In this document: positions 36,735 to 44,953 of the stretch, in pieces
Layout of the letters: each line of letters begins with the position of its first letter
How positions within the stretch are numbered: position 1 is the stretch's first letter
Source: a bacterium
Lineage (GTDB): Bacteria; Elusimicrobiota; Elusimicrobia; UBA1565; UBA9628
Direction of reading: 5' to 3'
NCBI GenBank assembly: GCA_021822495.1
Contig: JAKAQO010000001.1
Span: 62,001-126,000 of the forward strand
Length of the DNA stretch: 64,000 nt
Translations under genes and position numbers: made by a program
The notes under the pieces: generated by a model
What the model saw: only the letters and a program-made list of their open reading frames with translations
What the model was told of the DNA's origin: nothing
The model's database searches: none

Positions 36735-37582
36735 TATCTTTCTCCCCAATGGATTTTACGCCTCAAGGTCTCATAATAAGAAGATTCCGGACTGAGCAAA
36801 ATTTTAAGCGGCTTTTTAAACCGGCGAATATGAACCTCATCTTCCGCATCCATCGGACGGGAAATTTGTCCGTCTATGGAAAGAAAAACTTGGGGAATAT
36901 CGTTGGAGCGGCGTTTGCGCAAAACAACGGAGACGCATTCCGAGGCTGGGAAGATAAGCGGGCGATGCGTCATCGCGTGGGAACAGATAGGCAAGGACAA
37001 TAGAACCTGTAACGACGGCTCGACGAGCGGCCCAGAAGCCGCCAGGGCGTACGCGCTTGAACCCGTGGGAGTTGAAACAATCAACCCATCTCCCAAATAA
37101 TCCGCGATTTTAAGGCCTTCCGATTTCATTTCCAAAAGGACCGCGCGCGCTTGATCCCCGCAACGAATCACGCAGTCATTGAGGGCCAAGACGGGGCCAA
37201 AAATTTTTTCATTGGCGCGCCGCAATTCCGCTTCAATCATCAGGCGACTTTCCATCCGAAACCCTCCGGAGAAAATTTCAGAAATTCGACGAGAAAAATC
37301 AGAAGCCTCAAGGCCGGCCAAAAAACCAAGCCCCCCCGAGTTGACGCCTAAAAGAGGAATTCCCAATGGCGCGACAGAGCGCGCCGCTTTGAGCATCGTT
37401 CCATCTCCGCCAACCGCAATCGCTAAATCGGAGCGGACAAGGCCATTTGAAAAATCAGAGGCGCCTTCCGCATTAATCAAAATGCGATGCGAACGCAAGA
37501 CCTGGGCCACTTTTTTGAAGTTGTAAACCGCCTCAGGCTTTTCAGCGTTTAAGAAGATGGAGACCGACTTAAAATGTCGCAT
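36734..37582 (-). CDS. nadK: NAD kinase
   Basis: A 282-residue enzyme phosphorylating NAD to NADP. The catalytic GGDG motif is at residues 58-61 (AIAVGGDGTMLKAAR). The NE/D-type motif is in LALNDCVIRCGD, and the conserved GDGLIVSTPTGSSAYALAAS segment is intact. Length is normal. It overlaps the 3' end of comEC by 14 bp and the start of recN by 1 bp. The nadK-recN pairing is a common bacterial arrangement. Confidence 0.95.
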   Translation of the reverse strand: MRHFKSVSIFLNAEKPEAVYNFKKVAQVLRSHRILINAEGASDFSNGLVRSDLAIAVGGDGTMLKAARSVAPLGIPLLGVNSGGLGFLAGLEASDFSRRISEIFSGGFRMESRLMIEAELRRANEKIFGPVLALNDCVIRCGDQARAVLLEMKSEGLKIADYLGDGLIVSTPTGSSAYALAASGPLVEPSLQVLLSLPICSHAMTHRPLIFPASECVSVVLRKRRSNDIPQVFLSIDGQISRPMDAEDEVHIRRFKKPLKILLSPESSYYETLRRKIHWGER

Positions 37583-39380
37583 TGATTTTAATCCCGCGGT
37601 TATAAATCTTCGCCCTCACCGCGCGGCGGCGCAGCGAATTGATTATATCAAACTTCCTTCCTCCCTCTTGAATCATGGGAGGTTGGAAATAAAAACGCCA
37701 AACCCCTCTGGAAATTTTAAAATCCGCGCTCTCGCGCGAAATAGAAGCAATTTTTAAATGAGTGGCAAGATTTTCCGCGCCAGCGAGAGACGCGGGAGAG
37801 AGCAAAAAAAGAGTCTTGATTTTACGAATGCCTTTCGAGTGGAGAATCCTAAGAATGGCTCCTGTTTTCCGGCTTGATAAGACCAAGGATGGTTCATGGC
37901 CCTTTTCACAAATCAAGGCCGCTTGACCATCATCAAGACTGAAATAACTTACTTCCAAAAGCGGCTGGGAAACTTTAACTATGAACTTATGGAAGACAAA
38001 AATCATCAAAGCCAGGGAGGCCAGGCTCGCGGAAACTTTCCACTTGGGAGCAATTAGAACCGCGAGAACGAACAGGTAATAAACAAGGATTGAGACCTCG
38101 TTCCAGCGGGACAAATAAACGAAAGAAAACGGAAGTCCCGAAAAAAACCGGCAGACGCCGCAAAAAAATGACAATTCTCCTTTTAGAGCCCAGGTCAAAA
38201 GACAAGACAAAAGTTCAATGCGCATTAAGACGCTCAACCATAAAAAAATCCCGCCCAACATGAAAGCCCCCGCCAAAGGAAACAAAATCAAATTAGCCAG
38301 GGCTCCCAGGAAAGGGGCTCGCCCAAATCCGACGGCAAATATCGGCCAAAGGGCGATTTCAACAATCAAGGTCGCGCCCAGTATCTGAGAAACCCGCCCA
38401 AGCCAAGATTTTCCCCTCGCTTTCTCCCCGCGTTCCCAATGGGAAAATCCGATAATAAGCGCGAAAGCGGCCGCATAGCTCATCTGAAAGCCCATTGAAA
38501 ACAAAGACAATGGATTCCACAAAAGTTCAACCCAGGCCGCGAGCGTCAAGGCTTGAAACGGAACCGCGTCTTTCCCGCTTCTCAGTCCCCATTCAAAAAA
38601 CAGGGCGGCAAAAAGAGCCCTCGTATAAGGCGGATCTCCGCCCACGGCGGCGGCATAAAAACCGCCGCCTAAAGCGGCGATAAAAAGGCGCGGGAAGGGC
38701 CTTAAGGCCGCAAGGCGGCCCAAAAACCAAACTCCCGCCAAAACTAATGCGACCTTAGTCCCGGAGGGAACCAAAAGATGCATGACACCCGCATCCTGAA
38801 TTTGCCGGTTGAGAATTTTTGGTAAGCGTCCTTTAATCCCCAAGACCATCCCGCTTAAAAGTCGCGCGTCAACCCCATTGAGGCGCGAATTAAAAGCCTT
38901 CTGAAGGGATTTTCTAAACGATGCCGCCCATGATAAAACCGTCCAGCGCGCATTGATCGGATGGGAAACCCAATGCAACGCATAAGCGTTGAGCTCATAG
39001 GAGATTCCGTTGACGGAAAAGAAAGAACGGACGTCAAAATCCCCGGGGTTTCGCGCGGGTTCGGGAGTCTTAAGCTGGCCTTTAACCCAAACAATATCTC
39101 CGGGAGAAAGGTCTGCTAATGGAAAATTTCGCGGGAAACGCGCTAAGACAAGCCCTTGAAGCCGCGAGTTAAGAATTTTCCCTTCGAAAGTCCATCCACC
39201 CCACCCCTCCCGGCCCGGCGTTTTAGCCAATATCTCAAAGCTGGCCCCAAAGTAAAGCGGGGGCCTTGCATTGCGCGCGAAATGAACGCCTAAATACCCA
39301 AAACGATAGGCCACCGACAAAATGGCCATATAAAGGCAAAGCCCGATAAAAGAAGCCCGGCGGAAATAGCAAAGCGGCAT
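37569..39380 (-). CDS. comEC: ComEC/Rec2-type DNA-uptake channel with degenerate C-terminal domain
   Basis: A 603-residue membrane protein. Two N-terminal helices flank an OB-like DUF4131 region with VWVKGQL, GDFDVRSFFSVNGI and surrounding residues. The Competence domain has about eight helices with the typical LLVPSGTKVALVLAGVWFLG and GGDPPYTRALFAALFF (usually SGLH and P-xxR-A). In ComEC a metallo-beta-lactamase-like nuclease domain normally follows. Here the remaining 140 residues begin VSYFSLDDGQAALIC, the counterpart of the usual DVGQGDA. Where THxDxDH zinc ligands should follow, the sequence is LLSPASLAGAENL. The nuclease is therefore probably inactive. First gene of a four-gene overlapping chain. 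Confidence 0.85.
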   Translation of the reverse strand: MPLCYFRRASFIGLCLYMAILSVAYRFGYLGVHFARNARPPLYFGASFEILAKTPGREGWGGWTFEGKILNSRLQGLVLARFPRNFPLADLSPGDIVWVKGQLKTPEPARNPGDFDVRSFFSVNGISYELNAYALHWVSHPINARWTVLSWAASFRKSLQKAFNSRLNGVDARLLSGMVLGIKGRLPKILNRQIQDAGVMHLLVPSGTKVALVLAGVWFLGRLAALRPFPRLFIAALGGGFYAAAVGGDPPYTRALFAALFFEWGLRSGKDAVPFQALTLAAWVELLWNPLSLFSMGFQMSYAAAFALIIGFSHWERGEKARGKSWLGRVSQILGATLIVEIALWPIFAVGFGRAPFLGALANLILFPLAGAFMLGGIFLWLSVLMRIELLSCLLTWALKGELSFFCGVCRFFSGLPFSFVYLSRWNEVSILVYYLFVLAVLIAPKWKVSASLASLALMIFVFHKFIVKVSQPLLEVSYFSLDDGQAALICEKGHEPSLVLSSRKTGAILRILHSKGIRKIKTLFLLSPASLAGAENLATHLKIASISRESADFKISRGVWRFYFQPPMIQEGGRKFDIINSLRRRAVRAKIYNRGIKINATF

Positions 39381-39440
39381 ACCTCTCTTACGGCCTTAAG
39401 CCCTCATTTGTTCCCTGGAATTTCTGGAGATCAGGAAAGT

Positions 39441-40586
39441 TTAGGGCTTGGAAAGAAATAAGGTTGATTTTTTGGGGGTGAAAAATCCAATTTCATGCCG
39501 CACGGCGTTGACGGTTCGCCGGGAAACGGAAATCCCGCGCTCCGCTTTCAACTTCGCCGTCAATTCCGCGTCCGTCATAACCGGAGAATTTTTAAGCCAA
39601 GTCTCCACAATCTCCCGCAGAACGCGGCGCCTCCCCGGAAGAAGAAAAATGACGGGAACTTCCTCCTCCCAAGGGAGCCTGACCGAACGGCGAGAAAGAG
39701 CGCGGCTAACTGTTGAAGGAGACAAATCCAAACGCCGGGCAAGCCCTCTAAGACTGATGGGACGCAAGTTTTCAATGATCCGGCTGGATAAATAGTCCAT
39801 TTGAATTTTAGACAGCGATTCAAACACACGGTAAAGAGCGCTTTGCCTTAAATTGAGGCTCTCCATGCGCTTAATCAAAAACGGCAATCGTTTTCTCTCA
39901 TCGAGAGATAGAGCCTCCGTTTTCCAGCCATCAATGAGATCATAGCGGATATGATAAAGGCCCCTGGCCCAATAAGGAGCGTAGAACTCAAAACGAACTT
40001 CTCCATCTAAAACTTTTAAATGGGCAATACAGGCCGCCCCGCGCTGAGGAGTCTTGGCTGGCAAAGAAGAGGGAACTTCAAACTCAGAGCGAATTTCAAC
40101 GTCCAGCAAAAAATCATGAATCGAGAGAATTTCTTCTTTTGAAAAGCCGAGCCGTTTTGATATTTCTCCGAGAGAAAGACCCTGCCCCCTCAAAAAATAC
40201 TTCTCGAAATTCTCGCGGCCCATTTTTTTGATCGCCGAAACGGCCAAGCCCTGCTCCTCGGCTAATTTCTCGACAGGAACCCTTTCCCCGCTTCCCGCCA
40301 CCCGTCTCTCGTCGATTTCATAAAAAGAAGAATGGAGTTCGCCGGACGGCCACTTTTGCCTTTGAAACGCGGGAGGCATTTTCCCGTCGCCGAAATAGAG
40401 TTTGCGAAACAACTCGTCTTTCTCTATTTTCGCAACTTCAGCCGCGAAATCAGCTTCCGGCTTCTCAATGAGTTCCGCAATTTGCATGCGCCCCAGGATG
40501 GAAAGGCGTTGTTGGGTTTTTAAGGCCAGCGTCTGATCCATCTTCGCCATCATTACGAGTGTAGCAGATGTTCCCGGCGTTTTCAT
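39441..40586 (-). CDS. rpoN: Divergent RNA polymerase sigma-54 factor
   Basis: A 381-residue protein, shorter than typical RpoN (430-500). The N-terminus has a region-I-like Gln/Leu pattern (MDQTLALKTQQRLSILGRMQ) followed by ELIEKP and an acidic helix. A middle core-binding region is followed by the HTH-like ISLRGLARRLDLSPSTVSRA (canonical STVSRA kept). The C-terminal SRRTVNAVRHEIG corresponds to the RpoN box, normally ARRTVAKYRE. Sigma-54 recognises -24/-12 promoters and needs AAA+ activators, and an NtrBC-like pair is divergently encoded next door. No ribosome-binding site precedes ATG 40586; ATG 40553 or 40541 are alternatives. Confidence 0.8.
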   Translation of the reverse strand: MKTPGTSATLVMMAKMDQTLALKTQQRLSILGRMQIAELIEKPEADFAAEVAKIEKDELFRKLYFGDGKMPPAFQRQKWPSGELHSSFYEIDERRVAGSGERVPVEKLAEEQGLAVSAIKKMGRENFEKYFLRGQGLSLGEISKRLGFSKEEILSIHDFLLDVEIRSEFEVPSSLPAKTPQRGAACIAHLKVLDGEVRFEFYAPYWARGLYHIRYDLIDGWKTEALSLDERKRLPFLIKRMESLNLRQSALYRVFESLSKIQMDYLSSRIIENLRPISLRGLARRLDLSPSTVSRALSRRSVRLPWEEEVPVIFLLPGRRRVLREIVETWLKNSPVMTDAELTAKLKAERGISVSRRTVNAVRHEIGFFTPKKSTLFLSKP

Positions 40587-40626
40587 AGCGACGATAATTT
40601 GCTAAAAATGAGGAAGAGACAACCCC

Positions 40627-42066
40627 ATGAAGGCCCCCTCCTTATTTAAAGATTGCGCGGATGAACTGATTGAATTTCTCGACCACGCTCCCGATTTTGT
40701 CATGCTGAGAAACCCGGACGGGACGATTCTCATGGCCAATGAAACCCTCTGCCAAAGGCTGGGGGTTCCGCGAGAAAAGCTCATTGGACAATCTATCTAC
40801 GATTTCTACATTGACCCCGAGCAGCGTCCCATCAGCCATAAATATACGGATACTCTTCTCCGCCAAGGGAGCAACCGGATTACCTTGCTCATGAGAGACA
40901 AAAACGGCTCCCCCGTTCAAGTCGAAGTGCGCGGTTGCCTGGTCTCTCATAAAGGAAAAAATATCATCTTTGGAATTGGAAGGGAGATCGGCCATTCGGA
41001 AAGAGACGAACGCCTCTCCGCCATCTTAAGAATGGGATTTCAAACCTCAAACGATATTATGTTTTACACCGGTCCCAACGGCATGATTTTAGACGTCAAC
41101 AACGCCTTTGTCGAGCATTACGGTTATTCAAGAGAAGAGGCCATTGGAAAAACTCCTGGAATTCTGAGATCCCGCCATTCAACAGATGAGTTCTACCAAC
41201 GAATATGGAAAGACATTCTCAATCCCAAAAAAGGATTTTGGAAGGGGGAAATCATCAACCGCTCCAAAGACGGACGGGAAATTCCCATTATCTTGACCAT
41301 TTCCGCGGCCCGCAACGCCGTAGGAGAACTGATCGGTTTTATTTCGAGCGCGACTGATATCCATAAACATAAAGAACTGGAAGAAAAAATCGCCCAAACC
41401 CAGGCCTTGGCCGATATTGGAGAGATGGCGGCCTCCATCGCGCATGAAATTAGAAATCCCCTGGGTTCAATTTCAATGTCGGCAAAGCGCCTGACTTTGA
41501 AGGATTTGACCTGGGAGGAGCGAGAATCTACGACGAAAACTATCGAACGGGAAAGCGCTCGGCTAAACCAAATTCTCAGCAATCTTCTTTCTTTTGCTCG
41601 ACCGCGCGCGCTTAAGCGAAAATTATCCAATCTCAACACTCTCATCAAGGAAACCACGCAACTCATCCAAGCTAATCGAGATATTGCGCCCCACATCGAA
41701 CTCACGCTATCTTTAGATGAAGAGCTCTCTCCCTTTTTGTTCGATTCCGATCAAATTCTGCAGGTGATATGGAATATGCTCCTCAACGCCATTCAAGCGA
41801 TGGAAGGGAAAGGCTCTCTCACCGTGCGCTCCGGGCGTTCGGGCGATTTCGCCTATTTTGCTGTTGCCGATACCGGCGGCGGCATGACGGAAGAAGAACA
41901 ACGCGAAATTTTCAAGCCTTTTCACACAACCAAAAGCCAAGGCGTGGGTTTAGGACTTCCCACCGCGAAAAGAATTGTTCTGGCGCATGGCGGACGAATC
42001 GAGGTTGACACCAGACCAAGACAAGGAACCATTTTCACGGTTTGGCTGCCTTATTTGGAGCGCTAA
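40627..42066 (+). CDS. NtrB-like soluble PAS histidine kinase
   Basis: A 479-residue kinase without membrane segments. PAS domains lie at about 10-125 (PDFVMLRNPDGTILMANETL) and 135-250 (DIMFYTGPNGMILDVNNAF). HisKA has the phosphoacceptor His273 in SIAHEIRNPLGSI. The HATPase has an N box, QVIWNMLLNAIQAM, then VADTGGGMTEEE and GVGLGLPTAKRIV. GAGGAAGAG precedes the ATG. Its stop is 1 nt before the start of the sigma-54 activator gene, so that protein is the obvious partner. It is divergent from rpoN with 40 nt between starts. The signal is probably cytosolic; the PAS ligand is unknown. Confidence 0.93.
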   Translation: MKAPSLFKDCADELIEFLDHAPDFVMLRNPDGTILMANETLCQRLGVPREKLIGQSIYDFYIDPEQRPISHKYTDTLLRQGSNRITLLMRDKNGSPVQVEVRGCLVSHKGKNIIFGIGREIGHSERDERLSAILRMGFQTSNDIMFYTGPNGMILDVNNAFVEHYGYSREEAIGKTPGILRSRHSTDEFYQRIWKDILNPKKGFWKGEIINRSKDGREIPIILTISAARNAVGELIGFISSATDIHKHKELEEKIAQTQALADIGEMAASIAHEIRNPLGSISMSAKRLTLKDLTWEERESTTKTIERESARLNQILSNLLSFARPRALKRKLSNLNTLIKETTQLIQANRDIAPHIELTLSLDEELSPFLFDSDQILQVIWNMLLNAIQAMEGKGSLTVRSGRSGDFAYFAVADTGGGMTEEEQREIFKPFHTTKSQGVGLGLPTAKRIVLAHGGRIEVDTRPRQGTIFTVWLPYLER

Positions 42067-42067
42067 A

Positions 42068-43294
42068 TTGAAAAAAATATCCATTCTCCTAATTGAAGAT
42101 GACCCGTCTTTAAACGCCTTGACCACTCTGGAACTCAAACGGCGGGGCTATGAAGTTGACTCAGCCAAATCCGGAGAGGAAGGATGCCGTAAATTTGAAA
42201 ATAACCCCGACATTGTCATCACCGATTTAAAACTCGGCGATATGGACGGCCTTGAAGTTCTTAAACGCGTAAAAAAATATGACCCCAAAATCGAAGTCAT
42301 CGTCGTCACCGGACACGGTTCCATCGACAACGCGGTAGACGCCATCAAAGCCGGAGCGTTTGATTATCTCACCAAGCCCGTGGACCCCGAAGAATTGGCT
42401 CTGACGCTGGAAAAAGCCGTCGAACACCGAAATTTAATCGCCGAAGTTGAAACTTTGAAAGCGAATGTTCGCGACAAATACAGCCTCCACGGCATCGTTT
42501 ACGCCAGTTCCAAGATTCATAAAGTTCTCGATCTAGTCAACAAAGTCGCTAAAACAGAATCCACGGTTCTCATCCTGGGAGAATCGGGAACAGGCAAGGA
42601 ACTTATCGCCCGAGCGATTCATGAACAAAGTTCCCGCCGCCACGGCTCTTTCGTGGCTATTAACTGCGGGGCCCTTCCCGAAGGACTTTTGGAAAGCGAA
42701 CTTTTTGGCCACGTCAAGGGTTCTTTTACCGGAGCCGACCGAAATAAAAGAGGTCTTTTTGAGGAAGCCTCGGAGGGCACTCTCTTTTTAGATGAAATCA
42801 GCGAGACAACGCCCGCCCTTCAAGTCAAACTCTTGCGCGCCTTGCAAGAAGGAGAAATCCGCCGCGTCGGGGATAATCACCCTATTAAAGTTTCGGGGCG
42901 ATTGCTCGCGGCCTCAAACAAGAATTTAGAAAAATTAGTGGCAACGGAAAAATTTAGAGATGATCTCTATTACCGCCTCAAGGTTTTTCCGATTGAAATT
43001 CCGCCTCTGAGAGAACGGGCCGAAGACATTCTCCCACTAGCTGAATATTTCTTAAGAAAAGCGCAAAAGAAAATATCCGGTTCGGCCCAACGCTTTTCGC
43101 CGGAAGCGGCCAAAGCCCTCAAAGATTATTCCTGGCCCGGCAACGTGAGAGAATTGGAACATACGGTTGAGCGTATGCTGATTCTCGCTTCTCAAGCCGA
43201 AATCGGACTTGAGGACGTCCCCGCTGAAATTCGCATGGTCCGCAAAAAAATTTCGCGAAAAGCGCCAGAGAAAGCTCCCCTAAAAGGCGTCTAA
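42068..43294 (+). CDS. NtrC-type sigma-54 activator lacking a DNA-binding domain
   Basis: I place the start at TTG 42068, giving MKKISILLIEDD; TTGGAGCG lies upstream and the longer frame would run inside the kinase gene. The 408-residue product has a receiver domain with Asp53 (VITDLKLGDMDG). Its AAA+ domain has Walker A GESGTGKELIARA, a GSFTGA loop at about residues 218-223 that contacts sigma-54 (GAFTGA in most members), and EGTLFLDEIS. After the arginine-finger region and WPGNVRELEHTVERM only about 40 residues remain, ending in basic KKISRKAPEKAPLKGV. The Fis-type helix-turn-helix is absent, and the convergent comF gene leaves no room for it. Confidence 0.93.
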   Translation: MKKISILLIEDDPSLNALTTLELKRRGYEVDSAKSGEEGCRKFENNPDIVITDLKLGDMDGLEVLKRVKKYDPKIEVIVVTGHGSIDNAVDAIKAGAFDYLTKPVDPEELALTLEKAVEHRNLIAEVETLKANVRDKYSLHGIVYASSKIHKVLDLVNKVAKTESTVLILGESGTGKELIARAIHEQSSRRHGSFVAINCGALPEGLLESELFGHVKGSFTGADRNKRGLFEEASEGTLFLDEISETTPALQVKLLRALQEGEIRRVGDNHPIKVSGRLLAASNKNLEKLVATEKFRDDLYYRLKVFPIEIPPLRERAEDILPLAEYFLRKAQKKISGSAQRFSPEAAKALKDYSWPGNVRELEHTVERMLILASQAEIGLEDVPAEIRMVRKKISRKAPEKAPLKGV

Positions 43295-44007
43295 ACCTCG
43301 CGCGCGAAAGCGTAAGCGCAAACATCCACCGCGCCGGAACGCTTAAGCTCAAGAGCGCAAGCCTCAAGAGAAAAGCCGGTCGTACAGACATCGTCAATCA
43401 AGACTAACTTCCGCCCCAAGATATCCCCCGGACGCGCAACCTTAAAGGCCCCGGCAATATTTTGTTTGCGATCTTTTTTGTCCAGTTCCCACTGAGGTTT
43501 CGTTTTGCGAACGCGGATGAGGGGATTTAAGACGGGGATGCCGGTTTCTTTTGAGATAGCCCCCGCCAAAATTTCCGCCTGATTATACCCCCGTTCATTT
43601 TCCCGCCGAAAGTGAAGAGGCACTGGAACAAGGATTTCCGGCGCCGGAAGTTCCCGAAAACGCGCCCAATGCCGCGCCATAAGCCGCCCCGCTTCCTGGG
43701 CGGCGGGAAACCGCCCCCGATATTTAAAAGAATAAACCCAGGAATGAATCGGCCCCCGGTACAAAAAGGCCGCGCGAATTAATCGGCAGGCAAATTTTTC
43801 ACCTTGACAAGAGGCGCAAACGCCATGCCTCAGAGGGGAAATGTCCGCGCACCTTAAGCAAAAGGGCGCCTCTAACGGAACTAATTGCGTGCGGCAGGCA
43901 AGGCAAAGAGTTCCGCTATAGCTTCCGGGCAAATCCTTTCGGCAATGCGCGCACACTGGCGGCCAAAGAAAATCAAGACATTTCTGTTTCCAAATCCGAA
44001 GCTCCAC
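43291..44007 (-). CDS. comF: ComF-family phosphoribosyltransferase-like protein
   Basis: A 238-residue protein. The N-terminal zinc-ribbon cysteines are CAHC, CLAC, CLRC and CASC, spaced as in ComF. The C-terminal phosphoribosyltransferase fold has the PRPP loop VLIDDVCTTGFSLEACALEL and the family segment NERGYNQAEILAGAIS. ComF proteins are needed for natural transformation in several bacteria, and comEC lies a few kilobases away. The start is GTG 44007. Its stop interleaves with that of the sigma-54 activator (CTAA). Confidence 0.9.
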   Translation of the reverse strand: MELRIWKQKCLDFLWPPVCAHCRKDLPGSYSGTLCLACRTQLVPLEAPFCLRCADISPLRHGVCASCQGEKFACRLIRAAFLYRGPIHSWVYSFKYRGRFPAAQEAGRLMARHWARFRELPAPEILVPVPLHFRRENERGYNQAEILAGAISKETGIPVLNPLIRVRKTKPQWELDKKDRKQNIAGAFKVARPGDILGRKLVLIDDVCTTGFSLEACALELKRSGAVDVCAYAFAREV

Positions 44008-44047
44008 CCCTTTCTTACGGAAAAAGAATCAAAAAAGTTCCCTCAAT

Positions 44048-44068
44048 AAAAAAGGACAGTCCTTTTTT
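44048..44068. repeat. Palindromic repeat, also a possible terminator
   Basis: AAAAAAGGACAGTCCTTTTTT is a near-perfect palindrome with the GGACAGTCC core shared by other copies in this window. It overlaps the stop codon of the 44067 gene. On the minus strand it gives a short stem followed by T residues, so it may also end that transcript. Confidence 0.65.
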
Positions 44069-44501
44069 ACAAGTAGCGGTTGATGACGATTCCCACCCGG
44101 CTTTGGCGTGGGCTGACGGAATTGGGATAGACGCCGACGAAATCTCCGGGAACGGGCGGCCCGATTTTGCCTTTTGAACTGAGCTGGGCCTCCACGGTCA
44201 GCGGATATTTCAAATGAGCATCCGGAAGCAAAAGATCAGCGGAACCAACCTTATAAAAAACGGGAAAACGCGGGTTGACGATGCGCTTGACTGCAATCGG
44301 AGTTCCGCCGGCGTCTTTAACGATAATGAATAAGGACTCTTCCCGATGCTCCACCTCATTCATCAGATTTCCTGAAATGGTAATGGAACCCGAGATGGCG
44401 AGATTTCCGCGAAATTTTTGACAAGAGGAAAGGCCCAGGGCCAAAAGCCCTATTAAGCCCGCCGTTTTAATTTTTGAGATTTTAACGCCGGCTTCTTCCA
44501 T
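44067..44501 (-). CDS. Lipoprotein with CcmI (CycH) C-terminal-like domain
   Basis: A 144-residue protein starting at ATG 44501. The longer open frame lacks a signal; this start gives a signal peptide ending in the lipobox LGLSSC. The mature part fits the beta-sandwich domain at the end of cytochrome c assembly protein CcmI/CycH. It has SGSITISGNL at the front, then ESLFIIVKDAGGTPIAVKRI. FPVFYKVGSADLLLPDA, EAQLSSKGKIGPPVPGDFVG and a final VGIVINRYL follow in the expected order. Here it is a free lipoprotein, without the TPR or membrane parts. A perfect TATAAT lies 6 nt before the ATG. Role unknown; no cytochrome genes are nearby. Confidence 0.75.
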   Translation of the reverse strand: MEEAGVKISKIKTAGLIGLLALGLSSCQKFRGNLAISGSITISGNLMNEVEHREESLFIIVKDAGGTPIAVKRIVNPRFPVFYKVGSADLLLPDAHLKYPLTVEAQLSSKGKIGPPVPGDFVGVYPNSVSPRQSRVGIVINRYL

Positions 44502-44507
44502 AATTGA

Positions 44508-44513
44508 ATTATA
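44508..44513 (-). promoter_or_regulatory. -10 box (TATAAT) 6 nt before the CcmI-C-like lipoprotein
   Basis: On the minus strand a consensus TATAAT ends 6 nt upstream of ATG 44501. A start site at the usual distance would fall on or next to the A of ATG. The GGAG further upstream would lie outside the message. Confidence 0.4.
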
Positions 44514-44532
44514 ACACTCCCTCCGCGAAAAT

Positions 44533-44561
44533 TTGACAGAGGCAAAGCCCCTTTGATATCT
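44533..44561 (+). promoter_or_regulatory. Sigma-70-like promoter for the doxX-dnaX-recR run
   Basis: Consensus TTGACA (44533-44538), a 17-bp spacer and ATATCT (44556-44561). The downstream GTG start at 44570 is only 8 nt past the -10 box, so the transcript should be leaderless or nearly so. Best promoter match I found in the window. Confidence 0.55.
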
Positions 44562-44569
44562 TCGTCTAA

Positions 44570-44953
44570 GTGGCCCGTCAAGATTACTGCGCCTTTTTAG
44601 GACGCCAACTCCTGGCATTAACCTTCATCGCCGCCGCATTTGGGAAGATGATCCATTTCGATGCAACGACTAATATGATGAGCGTTTACGGAATTCCCAT
44701 CCCCTCTTTTCTGTGCGCCTTGGCCATTCTCATCGAAGCGGCCGGAGGCCTTTCCCTGGCTCTCGGCTTTTACAGCCGCTGGGGCGCGGCCGTACTTGCC
44801 GCCTTCTTAATTCCGGTCACATTGATTTTTCATTTAACCCCCGATCAGCGAACCACTTTCATTGCCAACATCGCCATCATGGGAGGACTCCTCATGGTTT
44901 TGGCCTTCGGCCCCGGCGCGATCAGTTTTGACGGGGAGACCGCTTTAAGATGA
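44570..44953 (+). CDS. DoxX-family membrane protein
   Basis: A 127-residue protein of four hydrophobic helices. It has the DoxX pattern: a first helix with LLALTFIAAAFGKMIHF, then IPIPSFLCALAILIEAAGGL and LGFYSRWGAAVLAAFLIPVT. The family holds quinol-linked or stress-related membrane proteins of uncertain activity. The start is GTG 44570, 8 nt after a sigma-70-like -10 box. Its stop overlaps the dnaX ATG as ATGA, so this small protein leads an operon of DNA-metabolism genes. An ATG start further in would delete the first helix. Confidence 0.85.
   Translation: MARQDYCAFLGRQLLALTFIAAAFGKMIHFDATTNMMSVYGIPIPSFLCALAILIEAAGGLSLALGFYSRWGAAVLAAFLIPVTLIFHLTPDQRTTFIANIAIMGGLLMVLAFGPGAISFDGETALR

Noticed and set aside
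41975-42067. The upstream start of the sigma-54 activator frame
   Set aside because: It would add about 31 residues translated out of frame from the end of the kinase gene, before a receiver domain that normally starts at its first strand. TTG 42068 has a ribosome-binding site.
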